Below are positions 63,874 through 64,000 of a DNA stretch of 64,000 nucleotides, one piece after another; position 1 is the first letter of the stretch; the number at the start of each line of letters is the position of its first letter. Where the stretch lies: assembly GCA_036346395.1 (NCBI GenBank), contig CM070599.1:13569232-13633231 (forward strand), read 5' to 3'. The translations under genes were made by a program, and so were the position numbers. Source of the stretch: Hsuehochloa calcarea. Its lineage: Eukaryota; Streptophyta; Magnoliopsida; Poales; Poaceae. The notes under the pieces were generated by a model, which was not told the DNA's origin, searched no databases, and saw only the letters and a list, made by a program, of their open reading frames with translations.

Positions 63874-64000
63874 AACTTGCTTTTAAATGTACTACATTAT
63901 TGCAAATAAAGATTGCTTTGTGCTGAAAATGAACCATACAGCCTCCACTTAAAAAAAAGCTTGCATGTAGTATATGTATAGGTCTATTACTCTACACGTA
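63874..64000 (+). repeat. X-right, continuation after C3
   Basis: Reverse complement of X-mid from about 26922 down to 26793; runs off the window. Confidence 0.85.

Overview
The window is repeat-dominated nuclear DNA from a grass (Poaceae). It is a nest of LTR retrotransposons and holds no intact cellular gene. Evidence for a plant: tRNA-iMet type primer sites (TGGTATCAGAGC on the sense strand) beside every readable 5' LTR; Ty3/gypsy pol of the chromovirus (Tekay/Del) kind; Sire/Maximus-type Ty1/copia elements with gag C-terminal coiled coils and long post-pol regions; and a THO2 gene fragment with plant-type introns. The GC-rich LTR leaders and an orf0-bearing gypsy element point to a grass. 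I cannot name the species.

Layout, left to right (family names are mine). N1 (1-4179, minus) is a gag-only element with a second, unrecognised reading frame. It sits in X-left (4180-7407), a piece of a very long gypsy LTR. C1 (7408-9424, minus) is a copia gag plus LTR start, cut by G1 (9425-about 14690, minus), a gypsy 3' LTR and pol lacking gag and 5' LTR. Then come a fragment of LTR family Y, a short unassigned stretch, a hAT-like end, a copia LTR/PBS scrap and a four-exon fragment of THO2 (16384-16990, minus). A 76-bp tandem duplication and a GGA-rich minisatellite follow. N2 (17753-21864, minus) is a second N element cut by Y2 (21865-23137). C2 (23138-26103, minus) is a copia gag with a complete LTR. 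A copia pol scrap and X-mid (26320-27097) come next.

The right half is one clear nest. G2 (27098-50087, minus), a gypsy element with orf0, gag and pol, lies against X-mid. Its left LTR was split by C4 (29745-40770, plus), a complete 11-kb Sire-type copia with TSD GCAAC. Its right LTR is broken by X-right (50088 onward, plus), which was split by C3 (53489-63873, minus), a complete 10.4-kb Sire-type copia with TSD AACTT.

The elements do not form a working pathway. Each once supplied gag, protease, integrase, RT and RNase H for its own copying; N1 and N2 lack pol and would have needed an autonomous partner. The most unusual contents are: the second ORF of the N elements, which runs through the polypurine tract into the LTR; CxxC arrays in the copia gag tail; paired palindrome clusters in the LTRs of four families; a conserved 149-bp block after pol in C3 and C4; the THO2 capture; and copy-to-copy differences concentrated at CAG/CTG/CCGG-like sites, which may be base-calling error at methylated cytosines. 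Because of that last point, many frameshifts listed here may not exist in the plant.
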